Shown here: positions 55,722 to 64,000 of the stretch, piece by piece
Layout of the letters: every line of letters starts with the position of its first letter
Position numbering within the stretch: the first letter of the stretch is position 1
Origin: Rhizobium sp. BK313
GTDB lineage: Bacteria; Pseudomonadota; Alphaproteobacteria; Rhizobiales; Rhizobiaceae
Assembly (NCBI RefSeq): GCF_014193655.1
Contig: NZ_JACHZQ010000002.1
Location: 124,001-188,000 of the forward strand
DNA: 64,000 nucleotides
Reading direction: 5' to 3'
Program-made: the position numbers and the translations under genes
The notes under the pieces: generated by a model
What the model was told of the DNA's origin: nothing
The model's input: only the letters and a program-made list of their open reading frames with translations
Databases searched by the model: none

Positions 55722-56657
55722 TCACTCGCCGGGAGCGATGGCGGTTTGAGCATTATCGTTCTCCGGGGAACGCCGGCGTTTCACCGAACCAGGTGGCGCA
55801 AACAGGACGCGAAGTTTTTCGGTCAGCGACGTACTTGCTTTGAGGTCGCGCGCGATCGCCGCCCATTCGCCAAACGCGACGCGCAGGGGATTGTAGGACC
55901 GCATAACGCCGACCAGGCCATAGCGCAGCTTCTCGTCGCCCGGCGCCTCGGCGAAGGTGCCGAACAACCGGTCGAAGACAATCAGGACGCCACCATAATT
56001 CTTGTCGAGGCAGCTAGCGTTGGACGCATGATGAACCCGGTGGTGCGTCGGTGTGTTCAGCACCCATTCGAGCGGACCCAACCGCGGCGAGAGCTCCGTG
56101 TGAATGAAGAACTGATAGAGCAGGTTGATGCCAAGCATTGCGACGATCGCGAAGGGATGGAACCCGATCCATGCCAGCGGCACGAAAAACAGGAAATTTC
56201 CGGAGATATTGCCAGTCCAGCCGAGCCGGACGGCGGCCGTGAAATTCAGCCTGGTTGGCGAATGATGAACGGAATGCGTCGCCCACATCCAGCGAATGCG
56301 ATGCGATGCCCGGTGGTGCCAGTAGTAGACGAACTCGGCAGCCACAAAGAGCGCCGCGATCGAGAGCGGGGATGCCGCACTGAAGTCGAATAGCCGATGT
56401 TCATAGGCGAGAGCGAAGGGCAATGCGACCAGCAGCGCTTCGAACGGCCGCAGGATATTGTGGCCGATCGCGATCACCAGCGAGGTCGCGCTTTCGGAAA
56501 GGTCGTGGGTTTCGTCATCATGGTGAATGAGCCGGCTGAGTAGATATTCCAGCACCATGAAGGCGATAGCGACCGCCAAAATCGTCAATCGAAGGGTCGG
56601 ATGAGTCAAACCGTCAAGCAGGGTCGGATGGGCGAGGCTATTAAAATGAGACAACAT
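55722..56657 (-). CDS. Fatty acid hydroxylase/sterol desaturase superfamily membrane protein
   Basis: The 311-residue protein has several helices and the eight-histidine di-iron signature: HHRASH near 116, HSVHHSP near 128 and HHRVHH near 206, plus the NYGG element. These enzymes hydroxylate or desaturate lipid chains using oxygen. It is 12-helix-free and typical in size. The start MLSHFNSLAHP at 56657 follows a weak GAGG; longer readings are open. The natural lipid substrate is unknown. Confidence 0.85.
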   Translation of the reverse strand: MLSHFNSLAHPTLLDGLTHPTLRLTILAVAIAFMVLEYLLSRLIHHDDETHDLSESATSLVIAIGHNILRPFEALLVALPFALAYEHRLFDFSAASPLSIAALFVAAEFVYYWHHRASHRIRWMWATHSVHHSPTRLNFTAAVRLGWTGNISGNFLFFVPLAWIGFHPFAIVAMLGINLLYQFFIHTELSPRLGPLEWVLNTPTHHRVHHASNASCLDKNYGGVLIVFDRLFGTFAEAPGDEKLRYGLVGVMRSYNPLRVAFGEWAAIARDLKASTSLTEKLRVLFAPPGSVKRRRSPENDNAQTAIAPGE

Positions 56658-56735
56658 GGCAGGCCTCAAGATCACGAGAATAGGGGAAGGCACCGAGCGA
56701 AGCTTATTGGGGGCCAATCGCCCGGTGCCTCTGCC

Positions 56736-57038
56736 TCAGCGCGATACGGTCGCTTGGCGAGTAACCGTGCCGCCCCGAGGCCCCGTGGTCGTACGGCTGC
56801 CCGTGCAAACGCCGCCCGCACACGAAACAGAACCCTGGCGGCTGACAGTTCGCCCATAAGGTCCGGTCGCTGTGGCCTGACGCGAGCATGTTCCGTTGGC
56901 ACAGCTGCCCGTCGCATGAAAGTGCGACACTCCGCGCCAGCCGTAAGCCCAGCCATCACGCGTCCAGGCATTGGCATCAGCAGCAACGCCCACCGAGAAA
57001 AGGGCTGCGACGGCAGTCAGGGTGAGAAACTTCTTCAT
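56736..57038 (-). CDS. Small secreted repeat protein
   Basis: The 100-residue protein has a signal peptide (MKKFLTLTAVAALFSVGVAADA) and a mature part of imperfect repeats: TCSRQATATGPYGRTVSRQGS and SCAGGVCTGSRTTTGPRGGTVTRQA, each with a TxTGPxGxTVxRQ core and paired cysteines (about residues 46-95). AAGGAGG precedes the ATG. Similar Gly/Thr/Cys repeat proteins occur in other rhizobia without known function. It is probably envelope-associated. Confidence 0.75.
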   Translation of the reverse strand: MKKFLTLTAVAALFSVGVAADANAWTRDGWAYGWRGVSHFHATGSCANGTCSRQATATGPYGRTVSRQGSVSCAGGVCTGSRTTTGPRGGTVTRQATVSR

Positions 57039-57279
57039 CGCGTTATCCTCCTTGGATACATAGGGGTCGCGACCGCGTGCTCGGACCCGTTCCGACCACT
57101 TGGTCGAACTGAGATCACCGCCGAATGGCAGGACCGATGCCAAGCAGAATGCGCGCTCCACGTAAGCGACGTTTGTTTCCAATGTACTGTTTTTATGCAT
57201 TTCGTCAGCGGCTTGTAACAGTTTGTAAAATATGGCCGAAAGCCTTGCTTCTTTTGCCTCAATCGCTGACAAATCGGCC

Positions 57280-57996
57280 ATGGAGACAAATATAGCCACC
57301 ATTCTTATTGTCGAAGACGATCCGGACATTCGCCGGCTGGTCGGGGCTTTACTTGGTGCTGAGGGTTTTAACATCGAAGAGGCCGAAAATGCCGTCGCGA
57401 TGGATGAAGTCCTTTCGCGGACGAGACCCGATCTCATTGTCCTCGACCTGATGCTGCCGGGAGAAGACGGGCTATCGATCTGTCGCCGCCTGCGGACAGC
57501 GGACATTTTGCCGATCCTGATGCTCACCGCAAAGGGTGATGAAATCGATCGCGTCGTCGGGCTGGAAATGGGTGCCGATGATTATCTGGTGAAACCGTTC
57601 GGCCCGCGGGAACTGCTCGCCCGTGTCCGGGCCTTGCTCCGGCGAGCGAATGCCAAGGCGCCTGCGCTGCCATCGCGTCGCCTGGCCTTCGACCGCTTCA
57701 TCGTCGATCTTGATGCCCGGCAGCTGACGGACACCACCGGCGTCGGATTGACGCTCACCAGCGCCGAATTCGATTTGCTGGCATGCTTCGTGCAGAGACC
57801 GCGTCGTGTTCTGACACGCGACCAGATCCTGGACTGGACGCGCGGACGTGCGGCCGATCCCTTTGACCGCACCATCGACATGCTGGTCTCGCGCGTCCGC
57901 AAGAAGCTTGACGCCGCGAGCCCGGATTCGAAGCTGATCAGCACAGTCCGCAACGGCGGCTATCTTTTCACCGCAGTCGTCAAAACGGTGTCGTGA
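57280..57996 (+). CDS. OmpR-family response regulator
   Basis: The 238-residue protein has a receiver domain (ILIVEDDPDIRR, phosphoacceptor Asp in IVLDLMLPGEDG near 52, KPFG near 101) and an OmpR/PhoB winged helix with LTSAEFDLLACFVQRPRRVLTRDQIL and DRTIDMLVSRVRKKL. It acts with the histidine kinase that follows with a one-base overlap. The ATG at 57280 is my choice. An ATG 16 codons earlier is also open but has no ribosome site. The ABC transporter 1.5 kb downstream is the best candidate target. Confidence 0.9.
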   Translation: METNIATILIVEDDPDIRRLVGALLGAEGFNIEEAENAVAMDEVLSRTRPDLIVLDLMLPGEDGLSICRRLRTADILPILMLTAKGDEIDRVVGLEMGADDYLVKPFGPRELLARVRALLRRANAKAPALPSRRLAFDRFIVDLDARQLTDTTGVGLTLTSAEFDLLACFVQRPRRVLTRDQILDWTRGRAADPFDRTIDMLVSRVRKKLDAASPDSKLISTVRNGGYLFTAVVKTVS

Positions 57997-59351
57997 TGCG
58001 CCATCTCAGCGTCGCCGGCCGCATTACGATGATCATCGTTATCGCTCTCGTGGCTGTCTGGTTGTTCGCGATCGCCAACTACTATCGCTCGCACAATCTG
58101 GAGGGTCAAAATGTTCGTCCGGCGCCACGGCAGATCGCTGCGATTGCCGAGCTCATCGAGCAGACGCCGGATGAACGGCGGCTTCTCGTCGTCGACGCTC
58201 TCCGATCGAACATTCTCGATGTCAGATTGGAAAATGACGCGGACCGCACCTATAGTACCGGCGAACCGGCCGAGATCGATGAAAGGCTTATGAGGTCTTA
58301 CGCGCCCGACCTGGATGGCCGTGCCTTCACGGTCGCGTCCGTGCCGATCCCGGGCAACAGGCCGCGAATTGCCCTTCTTTCGGCCAGAGTGCGAACCTTC
58401 CTCGAATTTCGCATCGCCTTGAAAACCGGCGGCACCCTCATCGTCGACAATAAGAGTCCCGTGGCCATCTCGCCGCTTGGGCTGCCGGTCGGGCTTGGTG
58501 CCGGCATATTCGGGACACTGGTTGCTCTTGTTGCGCTTATCACCATGTATCGCGAAACGCGGCCGTTGACCCAGCTCGCGCGCGCCGTTGACCGCATCGA
58601 TCTTGCCGGAGTGCCGATCAGCTTGCCCCGCGTGCGCTCCGGCGCGGGGGAAATCCACGCGTTGATTGCGGCCTTCGATCGCCTGCAGACCCGCCTGTCG
58701 CAGCTATTGCGGTCCCGCATGGCCATGCTCGGCGGGATTTCCCATGATGTCCGCACCTTCGCCACGCGTCTGCGCCTGCGCGTCGATCTCATCCCGGAAG
58801 GTGCGGAACGGGATCGGGCCATCAGTGATATCTCCGACATGATCCGGCTGCTGGACGATGCGCTTCTCGCCAGTCGCGCCGGTGCCGGCGAGCTTGCGGA
58901 AGAACTTCTGGAATTCGATGAACTCGTCCGCGCCGAAGTTGAGGACCGCCGTGCCGCAGGAGCGATGATAGATGTCCATATCGACGAAAATGCCGTCGCC
59001 GCGACTGTACTTGGCGACCGCCTCGCCCTGCGTCGCGTGGTCTCCAACCTTGCGGACAACGCCTTGAAATACGGTGGGAGCGCCCATTTAAGCTTGCGCG
59101 CCAAACAGGAGAAACTGGTCCTGACGGTGGATGACGAGGGGGCCGGCATTCCCCCGGAGCTTCGGGACGTCCTTCTGGAGCCATTCGTGCGCATCGAAAC
59201 CTCCCGCAGCCGGAATACAGGTGGCGCCGGGCTCGGCCTTGCGATTGTCCGCAATCTCATCGAGGCGCATGAAGGCACGGTAACCATCGGCGATGCACCG
59301 AAGGGCGGAGCCCGCATCACCGTCGAGCTTCCGCTTTTCGTGGCCGCATAA
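57996..59351 (+). CDS. Membrane histidine kinase
   Basis: The 451-residue kinase has two transmembrane helices (about 9-30 and 158-180), a periplasmic sensor of about 125 residues, a HAMP-like linker (RETRPLTQLARAVDRIDL), the phosphoacceptor box GGISHDVRTFATRLRLRVD (His249 region) and the ATP domain: NLADNALKYGG, VDDEGAGIP, EPFVR and GGAGLGLAIV. The phosphoacceptor helix has DVRTF rather than the common DLRTPL. Its ATG overlaps the regulator stop by one base. Confidence 0.9.
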   Translation: MRHLSVAGRITMIIVIALVAVWLFAIANYYRSHNLEGQNVRPAPRQIAAIAELIEQTPDERRLLVVDALRSNILDVRLENDADRTYSTGEPAEIDERLMRSYAPDLDGRAFTVASVPIPGNRPRIALLSARVRTFLEFRIALKTGGTLIVDNKSPVAISPLGLPVGLGAGIFGTLVALVALITMYRETRPLTQLARAVDRIDLAGVPISLPRVRSGAGEIHALIAAFDRLQTRLSQLLRSRMAMLGGISHDVRTFATRLRLRVDLIPEGAERDRAISDISDMIRLLDDALLASRAGAGELAEELLEFDELVRAEVEDRRAAGAMIDVHIDENAVAATVLGDRLALRRVVSNLADNALKYGGSAHLSLRAKQEKLVLTVDDEGAGIPPELRDVLLEPFVRIETSRSRNTGGAGLGLAIVRNLIEAHEGTVTIGDAPKGGARITVELPLFVAA

Positions 59352-59567
59352 CGGATGAAACGTTTGGCGACCTGGCACGGCCATAAATCGTTGCAGCTCA
59401 TTGACGAAACACTTGCAAACGGTGCACCCCTGCTGCTGCGGGTGGTTGAGAGCCTCAAATTGCGCCGTTATGGTCATGCGCAACTGTCATCACAAATCAG
59501 GCGTCTTTGCCCCACTTGCGGCAAGGTGGCGCCCCATAAATCGCGCAGAACTGCGGAGGCTTAGAGA

Positions 59568-60734
59568 ATGAGGCATGACCGGCTCGTCCTGATCCTGCTT
59601 TGGCATGAAGTGCGAAACAGTCTCCTGTCTCTGCGGGTCCGTGATCTCTGTTGGATATTTCTGGGCGGCGGTGGGCTCATCGCCTATGGCATCATCGATG
59701 TTGTCGTCGCTCTGCGCAAATGGGCGGAGCTGCTGCGCCGGGAGCAACAGGTCTTCGGCATCGGCATTCCGATTGCCGCGGCTGCTCTGGGGATCGGAGC
59801 GGGTTTTGCAATCTGCACGATGACCTGGTCACGCGCCATTTCACCGTTCCTGAGTGCCTTGCCGCTTTCGTCAGGGTCGCGCCGCCGTATGGCCAGTGTG
59901 GCGGCACTGATCATCGGCACCCCAGTTGCTATGATCGTCGGAGGAGCAGTCGCCGCATCCTGCCTCTTGATTGGCATCCAAAATGCGATCGGTATTGGCA
60001 CAACAACCAGCCTCCTATTCGCGGTCGGCTTTTGCCTCGGCCTGTTGTGCCAACAATGGTCTGCCAGGCAGTTTTTTGCCGATGAGGCGTTTTCGAAAGG
60101 GCGGACCGATGTCGAACGACTTCGTCCGCCTTTAGTGCGACATCTCGACAGCTCGAGGCCAAGATGGCTGGGCAGCTGGGCATTGGGTCTACAGACAGGC
60201 CGCATAAGATTGAGCGTACGCACTGCCGTGGTGGCCATTGTGCTTTGTTCGGCCACGATCCTTTCGATAGGCGCGAGCTTTTCCAGGCATCAGGAGGGGC
60301 CCGCCGCCGTTGCTGCCATGCTCGGCGGTCTTCTGGTCTTTATGCTTAGCCTGCGCTGCCATCCGCTCGCCTCCCCGGTACTCAGAACGCAGCCGGCCGG
60401 CTACACCCGTGTCTGGCTGAGGCTATTGCGGTTGCCGTCGCTACTGTCGGCGCTATTCTTTGCCTTGCCGGCGGGCGCGGCCCTGGCAGCCGAACCTTCG
60501 TCCTGGATCACGGCCAGCTCAAGCGGCTGCTGGCTTTTGCTGCTAAACGCTTCCTATGCCGCCTTCGCGGCCTATTTCGTGACGTCACCGCTTGCCGCGG
60601 CGCTGAGCTTCCTCGCCGCAATAGCCTATGCCAGTTACGAAACGTCCGAATTCGGCCGTTCCGTCCTCTTGGGTTTCGCCGCACTTACATTCTGGCTTTG
60701 GCATAGAGCCCGGCAGAGGTATTACCGTGGATAA
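59568..60734 (+). CDS. ABC transporter integral membrane protein
   Basis: The 388-residue protein has roughly ten hydrophobic helices in an ABC-2-like arrangement, without a recognised family motif. Arginine-rich cytoplasmic loops (SSGSRRRMAS, then DVERLRPPLVRHLDSSRPRW) separate them. It is coupled to the ATPase that follows with an 8-base overlap. It lies 216 bases after the histidine kinase gene on the same strand, so the transporter may respond to that two-component system. The substrate is unknown. Export of a peptide or lipid is possible. Confidence 0.75.
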   Translation: MRHDRLVLILLWHEVRNSLLSLRVRDLCWIFLGGGGLIAYGIIDVVVALRKWAELLRREQQVFGIGIPIAAAALGIGAGFAICTMTWSRAISPFLSALPLSSGSRRRMASVAALIIGTPVAMIVGGAVAASCLLIGIQNAIGIGTTTSLLFAVGFCLGLLCQQWSARQFFADEAFSKGRTDVERLRPPLVRHLDSSRPRWLGSWALGLQTGRIRLSVRTAVVAIVLCSATILSIGASFSRHQEGPAAVAAMLGGLLVFMLSLRCHPLASPVLRTQPAGYTRVWLRLLRLPSLLSALFFALPAGAALAAEPSSWITASSSGCWLLLLNASYAAFAAYFVTSPLAAALSFLAAIAYASYETSEFGRSVLLGFAALTFWLWHRARQRYYRG

Positions 60735-61485
60735 TCCGTCGAACAGCATTCTGGGTGTACGCAATCTCAGTGCCGGCTATGGCGGCAGACCAATAGTCAC
60801 CGACATCAACCTGCGGATGCGCCTGGGTGATGTGCTCGGCCTTCTTGGCGCCAATGGGGCTGGTAAATCCACGCTCCTTAAGGCGGTCACCGGACAGATA
60901 AGGCTTCTCGGTGGCACGGTGACAATCAACGGCGTCGATCTAGCCGCCGAACCGGTGCGGGCGAAGTCACAGTTCGGCTTGGCAATCGATGCCGCGGATT
61001 TGCCGTCGGCACTTTCGGGCCAACAATATCTCGAATTGGTGGCGTCCATACGAGGTTGCTCTTCAACGGCGTTTCCCGTCGCTGAACCACTTGATGGACT
61101 GGGGCTTAGACCTTGGCTGCATAGTTCCATCGCGGACTATTCGCTTGGAACGCGCGCCAAGCTTTCCATTCTTGCGGCGCTCCTGGGCGCTCCACCACTT
61201 CTGATTTTCGATGAGTCCCTGAACGGGCTTGATCCGGTTTCGGCCTGGGAATGCAAACAGATGATCCGTGATCTCGCGGCCACTGGCCGTCATGCCATCA
61301 TTCTTTCAACTCACATCGTCGAAGCTGTGCCCGGCCTTTGCAACCGGGCACTGTTCCTGGCCGAAGGCCGTATTGTCAGAAGCTGGGACCATGCGGAGCT
61401 CGATAACGCCGGTTCCTCGCCCGGGGCCTTCGAAGCAAATGTGATGGAGGCTTTCACGGCTTATCGGACCCGCGCAACCGCTTGA
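60727..61485 (+). CDS. ABC transporter ATPase (ABC-2 export type)
   Basis: The 252-residue ATPase has Walker A GANGAGKST near 42, a degenerate signature (YSLGTRAKLSI near 138 in place of LSGGQ), a Walker B IFDESLNGLDP near 162 with Glu retained but Pro-Thr replaced by Ser-Leu, and an H-loop in LSTHIVEA. This resembles ATPases of two-gene bacitracin/lantibiotic-type exporters. The GTG at 60727 is the start, overlapping the membrane gene by 8 bases with AGAGG upstream. Confidence 0.85.
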   Translation: MDNPSNSILGVRNLSAGYGGRPIVTDINLRMRLGDVLGLLGANGAGKSTLLKAVTGQIRLLGGTVTINGVDLAAEPVRAKSQFGLAIDAADLPSALSGQQYLELVASIRGCSSTAFPVAEPLDGLGLRPWLHSSIADYSLGTRAKLSILAALLGAPPLLIFDESLNGLDPVSAWECKQMIRDLAATGRHAIILSTHIVEAVPGLCNRALFLAEGRIVRSWDHAELDNAGSSPGAFEANVMEAFTAYRTRATA

Positions 61486-61550
61486 CCGGCTCTTAAGGGG
61501 TCGACAGCGATCGAATCGGAGTCCTTTGCGCTAACCCTAAGATTTTTCGG

Positions 61551-63110
61551 CTAGAACGAATTGACGATGTTGCCGCCGGATTGCATTTGCTGGACCATCT
61601 TGTGCGCGTGATAATGCATGGCGCATTTGATGGCATAGGTTTGCACAATCACCGGAGAGCGGCGACGCAACAGGAGTTTCCAGAGGCGTTGGCGATAGAT
61701 ATTGCGCAGGTCCGATTCCTGTACCAGGCGCATCAATCTTACCAAAATGCCCGCGGCTTCCAAAGCCCACTTTAGATTTAAGGTAATCAAGCGGATGGGA
61801 TGGCGGCGCAGATGGCGCAGGCGCGACCGCTCAGGCTGGATACGGGCATCGAGATAGAGCGCGTCCAGCCTGTCGAAATAGGCCGCAGGTTGGTGAAGGT
61901 CGCTCAACACGGCAAGATAGCCGTCGCGCAGGGTTTCCCGGCTGAGATTGAGAGGAATGACGTTGGTCCCGAAAGCTGGGGGGTCGTCGTGATCAAGCCG
62001 CCCCTCCTTCTCGAGACGAGTATAAAGCGGCGTCTTGGGAATGGCAGCCAGCATGCCGATCATGGCGCTGACGATCCGTGCGTCCTTGATGAAGACACGT
62101 TGGGCTTCGAAGATCGTCGTGTCGTCGCTATCGAAACCCAAGATCATGCCGCACCAAACCTCCATGCCGGTCTGCTGGATGGTGTGGATCTTCTCCAGCA
62201 TCGTCCCGCCTTTTCTGAGATTCTGGAGCTTCTTGGTTTCGCGCAGCGCTGCTTCGTTCGGCGTCTCGACGCCGATAAAGACAATACGGATATTGGCATC
62301 GACCATGAGCTGCATCAGCTCGTCATCGTCGGCAAGATCGATCGAGGCTTCGGTAAGGAATGTCATTGGATAGTGGTTGCGTTCCTGCCAGGCCACGACG
62401 TCGCGCAGGACCTCCTTGATCGCCTTCTTGTTGCCGATGAGATTGTCATCGACGATAAACGCCGTGTCGATTCCGGCGGACAGTAATGCCTCCATCTCGG
62501 CGATGATCTGTGCGCTGGACTTGATCCGCGGCTTTCGCCCGAACACGACAATGATGTCGCAGAACTCGCAGGTGAACGGGCAGCCTCGCGAGAACTGGAG
62601 ACTGCCAAGCGCGTATTCATCCATTTTCAACAGATCGAAACGCGGGATCGGCACCTTGCTCATATCCGTCTTGTCGGCTTGTTCGTAGCGCCTGACATGA
62701 CGGCCTTCCGACCATTCGAGCAGGAATTGCGGCCAGGTCTCTTCGGCCTCGCCGATGAATGTGACATCGACAAGCCCGTCGAAATAGTCTTCCTTGACGG
62801 TGACCCACGGTCCTCCGACGACGGTGAAACAATTGCACCGCTTTAGCTTCGTTAAAATCTCCTTCATCCGGAACCGTTGGACGATCATGCCCGTGAGCGC
62901 GACGATATCCGCTTGCGCGCACAGATCGTAGTCGATCGGCTCGACATTCTCATCCACGAGCGTAACGGTATGTTCGGCAGGCGTTAGCGCCGCCAGCAGA
63001 GGAAGGCAGGCGACCGGCAGGTTCGCTTTTACGTCAAACAACGGAAGCGCGTGTTCCATGCCCCAATAGGAGATTTCGAAACGCGGATTGATGATGATGA
63101 TATGAGCCAT
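61551..63110 (-). CDS. B12-binding radical SAM protein (DUF4070 type)
   Basis: The 519-residue enzyme has an N-terminal cobalamin-binding-like domain (IIIINPRFEISYWGMEHALP, LLAALTPAEHTVTLVDENVE), the radical SAM cluster motif CxxxCxxC in RGCPFTCEFC (Cys177, Cys181, Cys184), a SAM-binding GVETPNE near 287, and a C-terminal DUF4070-type region ending in basic helices. Such enzymes use radical and often methylcobalamin chemistry to alkylate or rearrange hydrophobic or natural-product substrates. It stands alone, convergent with the ABC ATPase gene. Confidence 0.88.
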   Translation of the reverse strand: MAHIIIINPRFEISYWGMEHALPLFDVKANLPVACLPLLAALTPAEHTVTLVDENVEPIDYDLCAQADIVALTGMIVQRFRMKEILTKLKRCNCFTVVGGPWVTVKEDYFDGLVDVTFIGEAEETWPQFLLEWSEGRHVRRYEQADKTDMSKVPIPRFDLLKMDEYALGSLQFSRGCPFTCEFCDIIVVFGRKPRIKSSAQIIAEMEALLSAGIDTAFIVDDNLIGNKKAIKEVLRDVVAWQERNHYPMTFLTEASIDLADDDELMQLMVDANIRIVFIGVETPNEAALRETKKLQNLRKGGTMLEKIHTIQQTGMEVWCGMILGFDSDDTTIFEAQRVFIKDARIVSAMIGMLAAIPKTPLYTRLEKEGRLDHDDPPAFGTNVIPLNLSRETLRDGYLAVLSDLHQPAAYFDRLDALYLDARIQPERSRLRHLRRHPIRLITLNLKWALEAAGILVRLMRLVQESDLRNIYRQRLWKLLLRRRSPVIVQTYAIKCAMHYHAHKMVQQMQSGGNIVNSF

Positions 63111-63422
63111 TGATTAACCGCTCCATGACTTGGAAGACCTAGTTCGGCATTCTGCTAAGGCTATATTTCGTCTGGGCTTGGTGCTTGGCTGCGCTACCCC
63201 AAACGGAATGGGAACTATATCTCGCGGCACCGCCGGATGCAGTATTAACAGCCGTAGATGAGCCCAAAATTAAATTTTGAAGAGCTAACAAAGGCGGCGG
63301 CTTGTCGATCTCCAACAAGAAAATATAGTCTAACGGCAGAATCCGTGAACTCCACACGAAACTTCCTGGAACTTGCAAGCAAGGTAGGCGTTGAGGCTAG
63401 TTCGACATCGAGGTGTTTTCCC
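63111..63422. other. 312-base divergent promoter region
   Basis: No gene is supported. The region separates two divergent genes, the radical SAM gene and the small secreted-protein gene. It should contain both promoters, but I could not assign boxes. The frame of the following gene stays open up to 63258 here, without a convincing start or ribosome site. Confidence 0.5.
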
Positions 63423-63929
63423 ATGTCTTTCTTCGCGCGAGCCTTCCTCACCTTATCCATTGGCCTTTTACCCAGCTTGTCCGCGGCCGACGAGAGCGGT
63501 TTCCTGCAATCTCTGCAGGGAAATTGGACTGGCACGGGAACCGTCATCAGGCGGATCGGAATGTCGCCGATCAACGTCACCTGTACGTTCGCATCAATGG
63601 CGACCACATCTTCGCTCTCCATGCGCGGCAATTGTCGGGGCTTGCTCGTGATGAGCCGTGCGATCTCCGCGGATCTTAAGGTGAGTGGGGCGCGCTATAG
63701 CGGCGTGTATGTCGGCCCTTCCGGTGGGCGCTCCGGACTGTCCGGAAGGCGCCAGGGCAATACCATCGATCTTGCCGTTCATTGGTCAAAAGACGTCAAC
63801 GGCGACCGGACGGCGGACATGGCGATACAAAAACTTGGCGGCAACAGCCTCAATCTGCGAACGATCGACCGCGATCCAACAACTGGAAAATCGGTGATAA
63901 CAAGCGATATCGCTCTTCGTCGCCTATAG
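63423..63929 (+). CDS. Small secreted hypothetical protein
   Basis: The 168-residue protein has a signal peptide (MSFFARAFLTLSIGLLPSLSA, cut after SAA near 22) and a beta-rich mature part with LQGNWTGTGTVIRRIGM, FASMATTSSLSMRGNCRG and GPSGGRSGLSGRRQGNTIDLAVHW. The GxWxGxGxV start resembles secreted proteins with a lipocalin-like or avidin-like barrel, but this is a guess. The start is chosen for the signal peptide. The function is unknown. Only 71 bases remain to the window end. Confidence 0.65.
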   Translation: MSFFARAFLTLSIGLLPSLSAADESGFLQSLQGNWTGTGTVIRRIGMSPINVTCTFASMATTSSLSMRGNCRGLLVMSRAISADLKVSGARYSGVYVGPSGGRSGLSGRRQGNTIDLAVHWSKDVNGDRTADMAIQKLGGNSLNLRTIDRDPTTGKSVITSDIALRRL

Positions 63930-64000
63930 CACGGCTGACCAATCAGGCCTGAAGAGACGTCTTTCCAGCCATCGAGAAGCAGTCTAGCCAAGCATTTTCT

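Noticed and set aside
59355..59564. A 69-codon frame between the kinase and the membrane protein genes
   Set aside because: No ribosome site, no similarity and odd composition. It fills the gap but is not supported as a gene.

Overview
The window looks like accessory or secondary-replicon DNA of a Rhizobium-type alphaproteobacterium. The reasons are the GC-rich coding style, the density of ABC and TRAP uptake operons with GntR, ROK and TetR regulators, and small proteins typical of rhizobia (a DUF1127 protein, a DUF6665-like protein, short secreted proteins). I saw no tRNA, rRNA, CRISPR array or intact insertion sequence.

Positions 1-7 kb form a decayed accessory or defence-type island. It holds the 3' part of a superfamily I helicase, a CoiA-like gene broken by three frameshifts, a three-gene ABC-three-component (ABC-3C) locus with two of its genes frameshifted, and a broken ABC exporter. 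From 7 kb on I found no frameshifted gene.

7-16 kb carries an aminotransferase divergent from a DauR/YheO-like regulator, glutaminase with an MFS exporter, an AI-2E family membrane protein, a Tat-exported amidohydrolase and a DUF1269 protein. 16-22 kb is a uronate/aldarate module on the minus strand: GntR regulator, 5-dehydro-4-deoxyglucarate dehydratase, a galactarolactone-isomerase-like amidohydrolase and a DctPQM TRAP transporter, with candidate operators and a possible 39-codon gene.

23-33.5 kb is the most coherent system: nine minus-strand genes resembling the Bacillus yxe/ytm sulfur-salvage operons. They encode three luciferase-like monooxygenases, an M20 deacetylase, a GNAT acetyltransferase, a fused permease-ATPase with two binding proteins, and cystathionine beta-lyase. 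A glutathione transferase lies next to it. The likely job is uptake of S-substituted cysteines, N-acetylation, oxidative removal of the S-substituent, deacetylation and C-S cleavage. A perfect inverted repeat sits at its head beside a divergent TetR gene.

34.6-39.4 kb is a plus-strand operon: metallophosphoesterase, CUT1 binding protein, two permeases and a PTP-like phosphatase, with no ATPase of its own. 40.9-47.5 kb is a complete minus-strand CUT1 sugar operon (binding protein, two permeases, ROK regulator, sugar-phosphate isomerase/epimerase-like protein, ATPase), divergent from a Gfo/Idh/MocA dehydrogenase. A second ROK regulator and a YghU-like transferase follow.

51-64 kb holds a secreted GH5 glycosidase, a TetR-haloalkane dehalogenase pair, several small secreted proteins, a fatty acid hydroxylase-family membrane protein, an OmpR/histidine kinase pair followed by a two-gene ABC transporter, a B12-binding radical SAM protein and a small secreted protein.
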